Positions 32,904-42,993 of a stretch of DNA of 64,000 bases are shown here, one piece after another; position 1 is the stretch's first letter, and every line of letters begins with the position of its first letter. Source of the DNA: Streptomyces sp. NBC_01142 (GTDB taxonomy: Bacteria; Actinomycetota; Actinomycetes; Streptomycetales; Streptomycetaceae); assembly GCF_026341125.1 (NCBI RefSeq), contig NZ_JAPEOR010000001.1:1984001-2048000 (forward strand), written 5' to 3'. The notes under the pieces were generated by a model that was not told where the DNA came from, searched no databases, and saw only the letters and a program-made list of their open reading frames with translations. Made by a program: the position numbers and the translations under genes.

Positions 32904-34168
32904 CCCGGCGGGTGGCGGTCACCGGGGTCGGTATCGTCGCCCCGGGCGGAGTCGGCGCCCCGGCGTTCTGGGATCTGCTCGCCAACGGCCGCACGGCGAC
33001 GCGGGGCATCACCCTCTTCAACCCGGAGGGCTTCCGCTCACGCATAGCTGCCGAGGTGGACTTCGACCCTGCGGCCAACGGTCTGGACCAGGAGCAGGTG
33101 GCACGGTCGGACCGGTACATCCAGTTCGCTCTGGTGGCCGCCCGGGAGGCGGTGCATGACGCCGGTCTCGACCCCGAGAAGGAGGATGCCTGGCGCATCG
33201 GGGTGTCCCTGGGCACCGCGGTCGGCGGCACCACACGCCTGGAGCACGACTACGTGGCCGTCAGCAGCAACGGCGCGTACTGGGACGTGGACCACCACCC
33301 GGCCGAACCCCATCTGCACCGGGCGTTCTCGCCGAGCTCTCTGGCCTCCGCGGTGGCCGAGCAGGTCGGCGCCCACGGTCCGGTGCAGACCGTCTCCACC
33401 GGCTGCACCTCGGGACTCGACGCGATCGGGTACGCCTTCCAGTCCATCCAGGACGGCCGGGTCGATGTCTGCATAGCCGGTGCGTCGGACTCGCCCATCT
33501 CCCCGATCACGGTGGCGTGCTTCGACGCGATCAAGGCGACCTCGCCGAACAACGACGATCCGGCCCATGCCTCACGGCCGTTCGACGCCAACCGGGACGG
33601 GTTCGTCATGGGCGAGGGCGGCGCCGTCCTCGTACTGGAAGACCTGGAACACGCCCGCGCCCGCGGCGCACGGGTGTACTGCGAGATCGGAGGCTACGCC
33701 ACCTTCGGAAACGCCTACCACATGACGGGACTGACCCCCGAGGGCCTGGAGATGGCCCAGGCGATCAACACCGCCCTCGACCACGCCCGTATCAACGGCA
33801 CACAGATCGACTACGTCAACGCGCACGGCTCCGGCACCAAGCAGAACGACCGCCACGAGACGGCCGCGGTGAAACGCTCACTGGGCGACCACGCCTACAG
33901 GACGCCCATGAGCTCGATCAAGTCCATGGTGGGCCACTCGCTGGGCGCGATCGGGGCGATCGAACTCGTCGCCTGCGTCCTGGCCATCGACCACCAGGTG
34001 GTGCCGCCGACCGCGAACTACGACACCCCCGACCCCGAATGCGACCTCGACTACGTGCCGCGCACCGCCCGCTCCCGGAAGCTGAACAGCGTGCTCTCCG
34101 TGGGCAGCGGCTTCGGCGGTTTCCAGTCCGCGGTCGTCATGACCCGACCAAATGGGAGGACACAATGA
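32900..34168 (+). CDS. Ketosynthase alpha of type II PKS (whiE ORFIII-like)
   Basis: A 422-residue ketosynthase. The active-site Cys169 is in [11 protein letters not shown]; the other catalytic residues are His309 (VNAHGSGT), Lys341 and His346 (SMVGHSLGA). It works as a heterodimer with the chain-length factor to elongate malonyl units on the ACP. The order KS-CLF-ACP-aromatase-cyclase is that of spore pigment clusters. Overlaps of four bases at both ends couple it to the cupin and the CLF. Confidence 0.95.
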   Translation: MTRRVAVTGVGIVAPGGVGAPAFWDLLANGRTATRGITLFNPEGFRSRIAAEVDFDPAANGLDQEQVARSDRYIQFALVAAREAVHDAGLDPEKEDAWRIGVSLGTAVGGTTRLEHDYVAVSSNGAYWDVDHHPAEPHLHRAFSPSSLASAVAEQVGAHGPVQTVSTGCTSGLDAIGYAFQSIQDGRVDVCIAGASDSPISPITVACFDAIKATSPNNDDPAHASRPFDANRDGFVMGEGGAVLVLEDLEHARARGARVYCEIGGYATFGNAYHMTGLTPEGLEMAQAINTALDHARINGTQIDYVNAHGSGTKQNDRHETAAVKRSLGDHAYRTPMSSIKSMVGHSLGAIGAIELVACVLAIDHQVVPPTANYDTPDPECDLDYVPRTARSRKLNSVLSVGSGFGGFQSAVVMTRPNGRTQ

Positions 34169-35415
34169 GCTCCCGGCAAGATCGGCGCACGGTCGTCACC
34201 GGCATCGGCGTCATCGCCCCCAACGGCGCCGGCACCGACATCTTCTGGAAATCCACTCAGGAGGGCATCAGCGTCCTCGACCGGGTCACCCGCCCGGGGT
34301 GCGAGCATCTGCCGCTCCGCGTCGCGGGTGAGGTACGCGCCTTCGACCCGGGTGAGCTGATCGAGGAGCGCTATCTCGTCCAGACCGACCGGTTCACGCA
34401 CTTCGCGATGGCCGCGGCCGATCTCGCCATGGACGATGCCCGGCTCGGCCGCGCCGACTACGAAGGCTCGCCCTTCGCTGTCGGGGTGGTGACCGCCGCC
34501 GGATCCGGCGGCGGTGAGTTCGGACAGCGCGAACTGCAGCGGCTGTGGGGACAGGGCTCGCGCTTTGTCGGCCCGTACCAGTCCATCGCCTGGTTCTACG
34601 CCGCGAGCACCGGCCAGATATCCATCCGCGGCGGTTTCAAGGGGCCGTGCGGCGTCGTTGCCAGCGACGAAGCAGGCGGACTCGACGCCTTCGCGCACGC
34701 CGCCAGGGCCGTGCGCCGGGGCACCGACGCGGTCGTGGTCGGTGCCGCGGAAGCCCCTCTCGCGCCGTACTCGGTCGTCTGCCAGCTCGGGTACCAGGAC
34801 CTGAGTACCAGCGAGGACCCGGCGCGTGCCTACCGGCCCTTCACCTCCGACGCCTGCGGCTTCGTGCCTGCCGAAGGCGGCGCGATGCTCGTGGTCGAGG
34901 AGGAGAACGCGGCCCGCCGCCGCGGTGCCAGGGCCCGCGCCTACGTGGCGGGTCACGCCGCGACCTTCACCGGGCCCTCCCAGTGGGAGCAGTCGCGGGA
35001 GGGGCTGGCCCGCGCCATCCGCGGCGCACTGCAGGAGGCCGACTGCGCGCCGGAGGAGATCGACGTGATCTTCGCGGACGCGCTCGGCGTACCGGAGGCC
35101 GACCGTGCAGAAGCGCTGGCGATCGCCGACGCGCTGGGCGTACACGGCCGACGGGTACCGGTGACGGCACCCAAGACCGGCACCGGCCGGGCGTACTGCG
35201 GGGGCCCCGTGCTCGACACGGCCGCCGCGGTGCTGTCCATGGAACACGGCCTCATACCGCCCACGCCCAATGTCTTCGACGTGTGCCACGACCTCAACGT
35301 CGTGACCGGCCGGGCCAGGTCCGCAGAGCTGCGGACGGCGCTGGTGCTGAGCCGCGGGCTCATGGGCTCGAACGCGGCGCTGGTGCTGCGCAGCGCCATC
35401 GACACCCCCTCGTGA
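34165..35415 (+). CDS. Chain-length factor (KS-beta) of type II PKS (whiE ORFIV-like)
   Basis: A 416-residue KS-beta. It aligns with the KS-alpha but the active-site Cys is replaced: [11 protein letters not shown] gives Glu169 where the synthase has Cys169. Most chain-length factors carry Gln here, so Glu is a variant worth noting. The [11 protein letters not shown] start and [14 protein letters not shown]-terminal region are typical. It fixes the number of extension steps, in spore pigments thought to give a dodecaketide (24-carbon) chain. Confidence 0.93.
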   Translation: MSSRQDRRTVVTGIGVIAPNGAGTDIFWKSTQEGISVLDRVTRPGCEHLPLRVAGEVRAFDPGELIEERYLVQTDRFTHFAMAAADLAMDDARLGRADYEGSPFAVGVVTAAGSGGGEFGQRELQRLWGQGSRFVGPYQSIAWFYAASTGQISIRGGFKGPCGVVASDEAGGLDAFAHAARAVRRGTDAVVVGAAEAPLAPYSVVCQLGYQDLSTSEDPARAYRPFTSDACGFVPAEGGAMLVVEEENAARRRGARARAYVAGHAATFTGPSQWEQSREGLARAIRGALQEADCAPEEIDVIFADALGVPEADRAEALAIADALGVHGRRVPVTAPKTGTGRAYCGGPVLDTAAAVLSMEHGLIPPTPNVFDVCHDLNVVTGRARSAELRTALVLSRGLMGSNAALVLRSAIDTPS

Positions 35416-35431
35416 GAAGGAGAAGTCCCTC

Positions 35432-36173
<742 letters not shown>

Positions 36174-36202
36174 GCCCCCGGGCAAGGAAAGGGAACTCCC
36201 CG

Positions 36203-36535
36203 ATGCACCAAGCTCTGATCGTCGCCCGGATGGCGCCGGAATCGGCGCCGGACATCGCCGAGCTGTTCGCAGCCTCCGACACCGGTGAACTGCCGCACCT
36301 CGTCGGAGTCACCCGGCGCAGCCTCTTCCAGTTCGGCGATGTGTATCTGCATCTGATCGAGTCCGAAAGGCCTCCCGGTCCCGCGATCGCCAAGGTGACG
36401 GAACACCCGGCGTTCAAGGACATCAGCGACAAGCTCACCGCCTTCGTCAGTCCGTACGATCCGCAGACCTGGCGGAGCCCGAAGGACGCGATGGCCCACC
36501 AGTTCTACCGGTGGCAGCGCGACGCCACCGCCTGA
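36203..36535 (+). CDS. TcmI-family polyketide cyclase (whiE ORFVII-like)
   Basis: A 110-residue cyclase. MHQALIVARMAPESAPDIAELF and VTRRSLFQFGDVYLHLIE are the opening strand-helix-strand of the TcmI/ferredoxin-like fold, and it ends with the typical MAHQFYRW. It cyclises later rings in the pigment. It is the last gene before the strong convergent terminator. Confidence 0.93.
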   Translation: MHQALIVARMAPESAPDIAELFAASDTGELPHLVGVTRRSLFQFGDVYLHLIESERPPGPAIAKVTEHPAFKDISDKLTAFVSPYDPQTWRSPKDAMAHQFYRWQRDATA

Positions 36536-36541
36536 TACGAC

Positions 36542-36582
36542 GATCGCCCCGAGCCCGGCTCAGTGCCGGGCTCGGGGCGATC
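36542..36582. terminator. Perfect 18-bp inverted repeat, convergent terminator
   Basis: Arms at 36542-36559 and 36565-36582 pair perfectly over 18 bp around the loop TCAGT. It stands 7 bases after the cyclase stop and 48 bases from the 3' end of the minus-strand methyltransferase gene, so it serves both. Confidence 0.9.
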
Positions 36583-36630
36583 TCGTGGTTGCGGGTCCTG
36601 ATGCGGTGCCTGGAGCAGTCCTGATGCGGA

Positions 36631-37719
36631 TCAGCCCGGGATGACGCACTCGAACGCGTGCAGATACGCGTTGACCGGCCGGACCTCGCCGACCAGCAGA
36701 CCGGCCTGCGTCATCCGGTCCACCAGGCTGGCCCGGGAGTGCTTCGCGCCGCCGACGTTGAGCAGCAGAAGCAGGTCCATGGCCGTGGTGAACTTCATCG
36801 AGGGAGTGTCGTCGACGAGATTCTCGATGACCACGACCCTGGCTCCCGGCCGGGCCGCCGCGACGATGTTCCGCAGAGTCCTGCGGGTGCTCTCGTCGTC
36901 CCACTCCAGGATGTTCTTGATGATGTAGAGATCCGCCTCGACGGGGATGCCGAGGCGGCAGTCCCCGGGAACGATCCGTACGCGCTCCGCGAGTGAGCCG
37001 CCGTCACTCAGCCGCGGGTCGGCCTTCGCCACCACACCGGGCAGATCGAGCAGGGTGCCCCGTACGGCAGGATGCTTCTCCAGCAGACTCGCGAGCACAT
37101 GTCCCTGGCCGCCCCCGATGTCCGCGACCACCGAAACACCGGTGAGGTCGAGGAGTTCAGCGACGTCCAGTGCCGACTGCATGCTGGATGTGGTCATGGC
37201 CCGGTTGAACACATGGGCCGACTCATGTGCGTCCTGGTGCAGATAGTCGAAGAACCCCTTGCCGTACACATCGTGGAAGACGCTCCCGCCCGAACGCACC
37301 GCCTCGTCGAGCCGCGGCCAGACGTCCCACGTCCACGGCTCCGTGCACCACAGGGCGATGTACCGAAGGCTGTTGGGATCGTCGTCACGCAGCATCAGGG
37401 ACATGTCCGTGTGGGCGAACGTCCCGTCCTCGGTCTCGACGAAGATGCCGTAGCAGGACAGGGCGCGGAGCAGCCGGCGCAGGGGCTGTGGTTCGGTGTG
37501 CAACGTCGCGGCGAGGTCCTCCGCGGTGGCAGGTGTGTCGCCGAGCGCGTCGGCCACGCCCAGCCGGGCGGCAGCGCGTACGGCCGCGGCACACGCCGCC
37601 CCGAAGACGAGCTCCCTCAGACGCATGGCCGGCGGGGGAGTGGGGCTGGGGAGGGGGGCGTGGGTGGTGATGGGGAGAGGGGTGTGAGTGGTGGTGGGGC
37701 TGGGACTTACGGTGGTCAT
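36631..37719 (-). CDS. SAM-dependent O-methyltransferase
   Basis: A 362-residue methyltransferase of the acetylserotonin/hydroxyneurosporene type, frequent in aromatic polyketide clusters. An N-terminal dimerisation part has LRELVFGAACAAAVRAAARLGVADAL; the SAM-binding site is VVADIGGGQGHVLASLL, followed by LLDLPGVV and the catalytic region IIKNILEWDDESTRRTLRNI. Its first 30 residues are a Pro/Thr/Ser tail. It faces the cyclase gene across a terminator and starts 34 bases after the beta-helix gene. It may methylate the pigment; S. coelicolor whiE has no such gene. Confidence 0.85.
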   Translation of the reverse strand: MTTVSPSPTTTHTPLPITTHAPLPSPTPPPAMRLRELVFGAACAAAVRAAARLGVADALGDTPATAEDLAATLHTEPQPLRRLLRALSCYGIFVETEDGTFAHTDMSLMLRDDDPNSLRYIALWCTEPWTWDVWPRLDEAVRSGGSVFHDVYGKGFFDYLHQDAHESAHVFNRAMTTSSMQSALDVAELLDLTGVSVVADIGGGQGHVLASLLEKHPAVRGTLLDLPGVVAKADPRLSDGGSLAERVRIVPGDCRLGIPVEADLYIIKNILEWDDESTRRTLRNIVAAARPGARVVVIENLVDDTPSMKFTTAMDLLLLLNVGGAKHSRASLVDRMTQAGLLVGEVRPVNAYLHAFECVIPG

Positions 37720-37753
37720 ACCGCCTCAATTCTCCTGGTGAGGGGAACGCTGG

Positions 37754-38818
37754 TCAGCACATCCCTGCGGGTTTGGAAGCCAGGCACTCGTTGCGGACGA
37801 ACGTGTTGCTCGTTCCGTTACCCTGGTTGGCCAGGTCGGCCGGTTTGTTGCCCTGCACCTGGTTGTCTCTGATGACGTTGTCGGTGTTGCTGGCGCCGAC
37901 GAAGCTCTTGAACAGGACGATTCCACCCGACAGCGGTGAGGCGCCGACGTTGTCCAGGACCTGGTTCGCGCGGACGAGGGTGGACTCCGAGCCGGTGAGG
38001 ACGATGCCGGAGCCCTGGAGGTAAGGGAGCCGGCTGTTGGCGGCGCAGTACTTGTTGTTCTTGAAGACCCTGTTGTGGTGGATGGTCATGTCTCCCGCGG
38101 CGGGCTTCGACTCGTCGCCCACGACGAACACCCCGGCGCAGTTCGCGGTCACGATGTTGTTGTGGACGGAGAGGTTTCTGACCCGCCTGATGGTGACTCC
38201 GATCCGGTTCCCGCTCAGCAGGTTGCCCGCGACCACCGCCCCCTTGGTGTCCGTCGCTCCGCCCTCCTTGTCGACCGTGTTCGCGATGAAGATGGCAGCG
38301 TCACCGTTGTCCCGGACGATGTTGTTCCGGAACACCCCCCGGGTGGACAGCTGCTGGGCGATGCCCCAGACCCCGTTCTTCTTCGCGGTCACCCCTGTGA
38401 CGGTGAGCCGGTCGGTCGCCGAGGCCCAGACGCCGCTCTTCTTGAAGCCCGTGAGCGTCAGCGAGCGGATGGTGACACGGCTGACGGCCTTTTTCGCCGT
38501 GCCGGTCACACAGATGCCGTTGCCGCTCTTCGCGCAGGTGTTCGCGGCCCGCGCGGTGGCCGACGCCGGCTTGATCACGGTCGAGGAACCCGCCCCGCGC
38601 AGGGTCAGGTTCGCCTTGGTGACAAGGACGCTCTCCCGGTAGGTGCCGGGTGCAACGAAAATGGTGTCACCCGGCCTGGCGGCATCCACCGCTTTCTGGA
38701 TTGATTCGCCCGGATGCACCACGTGGGGGACAGCGCCGGTGGACGGCGCGGCTGCGCCCAGTCCTGAGGCGATGGCGACGGCGGCGCAAGCGAGGGACGT
38801 GATCTGTCGTTTCGTCAT
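37754..38818 (-). CDS. Secreted right-handed beta-helix repeat protein
   Basis: A 354-residue exported protein. A Sec signal peptide (QITSLACAAVAIASGLGAA) precedes HPGESIQKAVDAARPGDTIFVAPGTYRE, the start of a pectin-lyase-like beta helix. Repeats such as LTLTGFKKSGVW, VRDNGDAAIFIANT, LSGNRIGVTIRRV and VTANCAGVFVVGD follow, typical of NosD/parallel-beta-helix proteins. It may bind or cut a polysaccharide at the cell surface. It lies upstream of the methyltransferase gene on the same strand with a 34-base gap. Confidence 0.85.
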   Translation of the reverse strand: MTKRQITSLACAAVAIASGLGAAAPSTGAVPHVVHPGESIQKAVDAARPGDTIFVAPGTYRESVLVTKANLTLRGAGSSTVIKPASATARAANTCAKSGNGICVTGTAKKAVSRVTIRSLTLTGFKKSGVWASATDRLTVTGVTAKKNGVWGIAQQLSTRGVFRNNIVRDNGDAAIFIANTVDKEGGATDTKGAVVAGNLLSGNRIGVTIRRVRNLSVHNNIVTANCAGVFVVGDESKPAAGDMTIHHNRVFKNNKYCAANSRLPYLQGSGIVLTGSESTLVRANQVLDNVGASPLSGGIVLFKSFVGASNTDNVIRDNQVQGNKPADLANQGNGTSNTFVRNECLASKPAGMC

Positions 38819-39080
38819 GAGCCGAAGTTATGGGCGATCTTTCCCACTCGCCACACGGAGTGAGCGGATGGATACATTCCGTGGGCCAGGTCGGCGCAGA
38901 AAAGGCTTGGCGCGTTTATCTCCGGCCGGGCTGGGGTGAGCGCGCTCGCTCGGTGGCGGAAGGCGGCCGGGCCCAGCTGTCCGAAACCGGGAGGTGTGAC
39001 GGATGGCTGTCATGGCGAGGAGTGCTGCCCTCGTCCAGAACCGGTGGTGCGGGGGCCGGAGGTTGGGGAATGATGCCGCC

Positions 39081-39593
39081 ATGGCCGAGATCAGCGACTC
39101 GCTGTGGAACGACGACGTCACCGTCTCCGACTATCGCGAGGGGTCCGCGCCGTACCAGGCGGCGGTGTTCGAGCAGTACAAACTGTGCGTGGAGATGGCC
39201 GACCGGGTCAGCGGCCGCCGCAACCTGGCCAACACGTTCTTCCTGACGTTCAACGGCGGCCTCGTCGCCTTCCTCGGCGCATGGCTGTCGCGGGCGGACC
39301 GGGACGGCCTGCCGGTCCTGCTGCTCCTGGCGGGGCTGCTGGTCCTGCTGGCCATGTGCGCCGCCTGGTGGTTCACCGTCCGCTCCTACCGGCAGTTGAA
39401 CGACGGGAAGTGGAAGGTGATCGGGGGCCTCGAGGACCGGCTGCCGACCCGTGCCTTCTCGGCCGCCGAGTGGCGGGCGCTGGACGAGGGACGGGACTGG
39501 CGCGTCTATCTGCCGCTGACCCACGTCGAACGCTGGGTCCCCGTCATCTTCGCCGGCGCCTACCTCATGGGTTTCGCCGCCCTGGCGCTGTGA
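39081..39593 (+). CDS. RipA-family-like membrane protein
   Basis: A 170-residue protein. The N-terminal 60 residues are hydrophilic (YQAAVFEQYKLCVEMADRVSGRRN) and two hydrophobic segments follow (TFFLTFNGGLVAFLGAWL and LPVLLLLAGLLVLLAMCAAWW), then a cytoplasmic part and a last hydrophobic stretch (WVPVIFAGAYLMGFAALAL). The pattern ANTFFLTFNGGL...W is that of the RipA family of octameric membrane proteins. Its role here is unknown. It is followed after 90 bases by a SLOG-like protein, a pairing that hints at nucleotide signalling or defence. Confidence 0.7.
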   Translation: MAEISDSLWNDDVTVSDYREGSAPYQAAVFEQYKLCVEMADRVSGRRNLANTFFLTFNGGLVAFLGAWLSRADRDGLPVLLLLAGLLVLLAMCAAWWFTVRSYRQLNDGKWKVIGGLEDRLPTRAFSAAEWRALDEGRDWRVYLPLTHVERWVPVIFAGAYLMGFAALAL

Positions 39594-39683
39594 CGCGTAC
39601 CAGGGACGGCCGGCTCTCGGCGCCACCGAGGGCCCGCGGGTAGTGTTCGACGCCAGTCCGCAGGTCCGGGAGGGTGGTGCCGA

Positions 39684-40181
39684 ATGACCACGATCGCCGT
39701 CACCGGCCATATGGATCTGGCCGCACAGGCCACCGGGCCCATCCGTGAAGGCCTCCACGCACTGCTGTCGGGCTTCCGCGGCGGCGCCCTCGCGGGGCGC
39801 TCGTGCCTGGCACGCGGCGCCGACTGCCTCTTCGCCGAGGAGCTGCTCGCGCTCGGAGGGCGGCTGTCGGTGATCATCCCGTCCCGGGACTACCGGGAAG
39901 CGGTGGTGCGCCCCGATGACCTTCCGCGCTTCGACGCCTTGCGGGACGCCGCCGCGGACGTGACCGTCATGCCGTACGAGCATGCGGGTCCCGGCGCCTA
40001 CGAGGCGGCCAACGTCCGCCTGTTGCAGGGGGCGGACCGGCTGCTGGCGGTGTGGGACGGCAGTGTGCCCTCGGGGCGTGGCGGCGGCACCGCGGACACG
40101 GTGGCCGCGGCACGGGCGGCCGGAGTGACGGTCGACGTGCTGTGGCCACCCGGGTCCCGGCGGACCGGTTTCCGGAGCTGA
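39684..40181 (+). CDS. SLOG/LOG-like Rossmann-fold protein
   Basis: A 165-residue protein. TTIAVTGHMDLAAQATGPI opens the fold; CLARGADCLFAEELLALGGRLSVIIPSRDY contains the GADxLFAE and IPSxDY patterns of the SLOG/LOG superfamily (nucleotide or nucleotide-sugar binding); LLQGADRLLAVWDGS follows. Such domains occur in systems that sense or cut signalling nucleotides. A good ribosome-binding site (GGGAGGGTGG) is present. It lies between the RipA-like protein and the chaperone/TIR operon. Confidence 0.65.
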   Translation: MTTIAVTGHMDLAAQATGPIREGLHALLSGFRGGALAGRSCLARGADCLFAEELLALGGRLSVIIPSRDYREAVVRPDDLPRFDALRDAAADVTVMPYEHAGPGAYEAANVRLLQGADRLLAVWDGSVPSGRGGGTADTVAAARAAGVTVDVLWPPGSRRTGFRS

Positions 40182-40553
40182 GCCGACTCGGAGGATGTGC
40201 TTCCGCAACGTCCGGGCGACAGATCCGGCCACCGTCGCGGTGAACGACGGTCTCCGGATGCCGTGCTGCCCCGGCCGGGTTCCGCTGCCGTACGAGCAGC
40301 TCGACCGCAGGGTGTACGGGGCCGCCCGGCGGGACTTCCGGAGGGGCGTCGAGGAGTCAATTCCGGCCATTGTCATCCGAGTTGCCGCGACTGCTGCAGA
40401 TCAGCGGCGGGTCGCTCGACACGCCCCTAGAATCGACCACACGTCACGGCCGCACACGGTCGTGCGGCGTGTACGAAGACCGCGTCGAGCACGGGCGTCC
40501 GTCACTGGGGCTCGTCCCTCGCTGCGTAGCGTTTGTGAACGGGGGCTGTTGCG
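40182..40553. promoter_or_regulatory. Intergenic region upstream of chaperone/TIR operon
   Basis: These 372 bases hold no convincing gene; an open frame of 125 codons exists but has no known pattern and poor start signals. The sequence TAGAAT at 40428-40433 is a possible -10 element for the operon, without a clear -35. Promoter for the next eight genes is expected here. Confidence 0.4.
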
Positions 40554-41000
40554 ATGCCCGATGCCGACATGAGCGGCGGGGCGCTGTTCACGCTGCCCAT
40601 GGTTGTTCCCAGATCGACCGAGTACGCGCGCCTCGGTGTACCGCCCGAGGCCACAGCGGAGGAGATCCGCGCGGCGGCCGCCCGGTACGACGCTCGGCTC
40701 AAGGCGCGCGGCGCCGGCGAGCAAGAGATTGCCGCCGCCCATGCCGCCGGTCTGGAGAACGCCGAAGCCCGCGCCGTGCACGACGCACGCCATCCACCGC
40801 TCCCGCTCCTGCGCCTCGAGCCGACCTGGCAACCGGTCCTCGACGACAGGGACGCCGGTCTGACCGTGCTGCGCCGGGAGATCGAGGCCTTCCTGACGGC
40901 CGCCGGCGAGAGTGTCCACCCCCCGGCGGACACGACCCGAACCGATTTCACCGGCGACTTCACCCGCTCGCACCTGCTCGACGGCTTCGCCGACGAGTGA
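40554..41000 (+). CDS. J-domain-like protein lacking HPD
   Basis: A 148-residue protein. Residues 22-80 fit helices I-IV of a J domain (STEYARLGVPPEATAEEIRA; AAHAAGLENAEARAVHDARH), but the HPD loop between helices II and III, needed to stimulate Hsp70 ATPase, is missing (RYDARLKARGAGEQE instead). The tail has LPLLRLEPTW and a region ending in acidic residues. It precedes the Hsp70 gene by 19 bases. It is best described as a pseudo-J partner that may recruit rather than stimulate the chaperone. GGGGG upstream serves as ribosome-binding site. Confidence 0.6.
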   Translation: MPDADMSGGALFTLPMVVPRSTEYARLGVPPEATAEEIRAAAARYDARLKARGAGEQEIAAAHAAGLENAEARAVHDARHPPLPLLRLEPTWQPVLDDRDAGLTVLRREIEAFLTAAGESVHPPADTTRTDFTGDFTRSHLLDGFADE

Positions 41001-41019
41001 CTCCCCGGAGGACCTCCCC

Positions 41020-42993
41020 ATGGACGATGAGCTGCACCGGGTCATCGGCATCGACCTCGGCACGACCTACTCGGCCGTCTCCGCCTACCACCCCGACGAG
41101 TTCGCCCCGACCATCCTCGCCGACCCCGAACGCGAGGGGGCCGCAGCCGTCGCCACACCCTCGGCCGTGCGGCTCGATCCCGGCACCGGCACGCTCGTGG
41201 TCGGACACGACGCCAAGGATGCCATCAGCGAAGGGCCGGGCGCCGGCGACACATTGGTGGAGATCAAGCGGGAGATGGGGGCGGTCTTCACCCCCGAGCT
41301 GCTGAGCCACTTCGGCGCGGCCGGCGTCCACGCGGAGGGCGACCCCGTACGGGCCAGGCTCGGCGGCGAGTGGCTGCGCCCGCAGGAGATCAGCGCGCTG
41401 GTACTCATGCGGATGAAGCGGATCGCCGAGCAGACGCTGGGCGGAGAGGTCCACGACGCGGTGATCACCGTACCCGCGTACTTCATGGAACGGCAGAAGA
41501 AGGCCACCGAGGAGGCGGCGCTGCTGGCCGGCCTCTATCCCCGCCAGCTCATTCCCGAGCCCACCGCTGCGGCCATCGCCTACGGGGTCGACCGCGCCGA
41601 ATCCGAGAAGCAGATCTATCTGGTCTTCGACCTGGGAGGCGGCACGTTCGACGTGTCGATCATCCAGACCCAGAACGACGAGATCGAGGTCATCGCGACC
41701 GCCGGTGACCAGCGGCTGGGCGGCGGCGACTTCGACGACGCCGTCGTCGAGTGGATCCTTGGGGAGCTGGGCGAGGCGCTGCCGAAGGGCACCGAACGGC
41801 TGCGGATCAAGGCGGCCGCGGAGGCCGCGAAGCGCGAACTGTCCCTGCGCAGCAGCACGACCATCGACCTCGGCAACTCAATCCCGCCCCTGGAGCTCGA
41901 CAGGGCCACCCTCGAAGCGCTGATCCAGCCGATCCTCGCCCGGTCCCTGCGCGAGGTCGGCGAAGCCCTGCGCCTGGCCGAGGCGAAGGGCGTGCGGCGC
42001 GAGGACATCAACGCGGTGCTGCTCGTGGGTGGTTCCACCCGCATCCCCCAGGTCAAGCAGATGCTGCTCGACCACTTCGACCAGGACGAGGGGTTCGTAC
42101 GCGGCGACGCCAATCCCGACACCCTGGTCGCCAGGGGTGCGGCGATCATGGCCTACCGGTTCGAGCCGTCACCCGTCTTCGACCTGGAGTCCGGGCCGGC
42201 CGGCGAGCGGTCCGCGGATGGCCAGGACTACACGGTCACACTGATCACCGAGCACACCCTGGGCGTCGGGGTCCAGCAGGGGAAGTTCGACAAGCTGATC
42301 GACCGGGGCACCAAGATCCCGGCCCGCAAGGTGAAGTCGTACGCGAATCCGGAGCAGGCCCACCGCATCGAGGCGGCCGTCTACCAGGGCGAGGGCGCGT
42401 ACATCTACGACAACACCCTGGTCGGCACGATCCACCTCGACGACATCGAGCCCCGCCCGGAGGGGTACCACCAGTTCGAGGTCGAGTTCTCCCTCACGGT
42501 GGACGGTCTGCTCGAAGTGCAGGTCACCCACGCCAACACCGGGCGGGAGTACAAGGCATCCTTCGAGCAGGCCACCAACATCGGCCACCTCAGCGAGCTG
42601 GCGGAGCGGCGCGCGGCCCTGGTGAAGCTGTACGCGACCGTCAGGCCGGCCGGGGCTCCGGGCGGCGCGAAGCCCGCCGACGCGCGGCAGTTGGATGCCG
42701 GAGAGCAGGCGTTCACGATTCCCCCGCCGGTGACCGAGACGGTGCCGGAAGCCGCAGCGGTCCCGGCGCCCGCGTCCGCACCCGCCGCGGAGATCGACCC
42801 CGGCAGCGTACCGGCGGAGTACCGGCGCCTGGTCAAGAAGGCGCTCCGGGCGGCGCGGGACGGGCAGGCGCCGGCCTCGCTCACCGAGTCCCTGCGCGCG
42901 TTCGTGGACGCGGTGGGCGCAGGTGCGGACGAGGACACGCTGGACGAGTTCGCCGACCGGCTCGAGGACGCGTATGACGACAGTCGTCGGTGA
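41020..42993 (+). CDS. Hsp70-family chaperone with divergent C-terminus
   Basis: A 657-residue Hsp70. The ATPase domain is complete: IGIDLGTTYSAVSAY (phosphate 1), YLVFDLGGGTFDVSI (phosphate 2), AVLLVGGSTRIPQVKQML (adenosine), and LIPEPTAAAIAYG. The substrate-binding beta domain is recognisable (ITEHTLGVGVQQGKFDKLI; YHQFEVEFSLTVDGLLEVQV), but the usual alpha-helical lid is replaced by a Pro/Ala linker and a short helical domain (EYRRLVKKALRAARDG ... LDEFADRLEDAYDD). This is not the housekeeping DnaK. It likely binds the other products of this operon. Confidence 0.92.
   Translation: MDDELHRVIGIDLGTTYSAVSAYHPDEFAPTILADPEREGAAAVATPSAVRLDPGTGTLVVGHDAKDAISEGPGAGDTLVEIKREMGAVFTPELLSHFGAAGVHAEGDPVRARLGGEWLRPQEISALVLMRMKRIAEQTLGGEVHDAVITVPAYFMERQKKATEEAALLAGLYPRQLIPEPTAAAIAYGVDRAESEKQIYLVFDLGGGTFDVSIIQTQNDEIEVIATAGDQRLGGGDFDDAVVEWILGELGEALPKGTERLRIKAAAEAAKRELSLRSSTTIDLGNSIPPLELDRATLEALIQPILARSLREVGEALRLAEAKGVRREDINAVLLVGGSTRIPQVKQMLLDHFDQDEGFVRGDANPDTLVARGAAIMAYRFEPSPVFDLESGPAGERSADGQDYTVTLITEHTLGVGVQQGKFDKLIDRGTKIPARKVKSYANPEQAHRIEAAVYQGEGAYIYDNTLVGTIHLDDIEPRPEGYHQFEVEFSLTVDGLLEVQVTHANTGREYKASFEQATNIGHLSELAERRAALVKLYATVRPAGAPGGAKPADARQLDAGEQAFTIPPPVTETVPEAAAVPAPASAPAAEIDPGSVPAEYRRLVKKALRAARDGQAPASLTESLRAFVDAVGAGADEDTLDEFADRLEDAYDDSRR

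Noticed and set aside
33517..34164. Upstream extension of the chain-length factor frame
   Set aside because: It overlaps the KS-alpha gene and has no KS-beta homology; the ATG at 34165 overlaps the KS-alpha stop as usual in these clusters.
40195..40572. 125-codon open frame before the J-like gene
   Set aside because: No recognised motif, poor start signal, and overlap with the next gene's start; more likely promoter DNA or decayed sequence.
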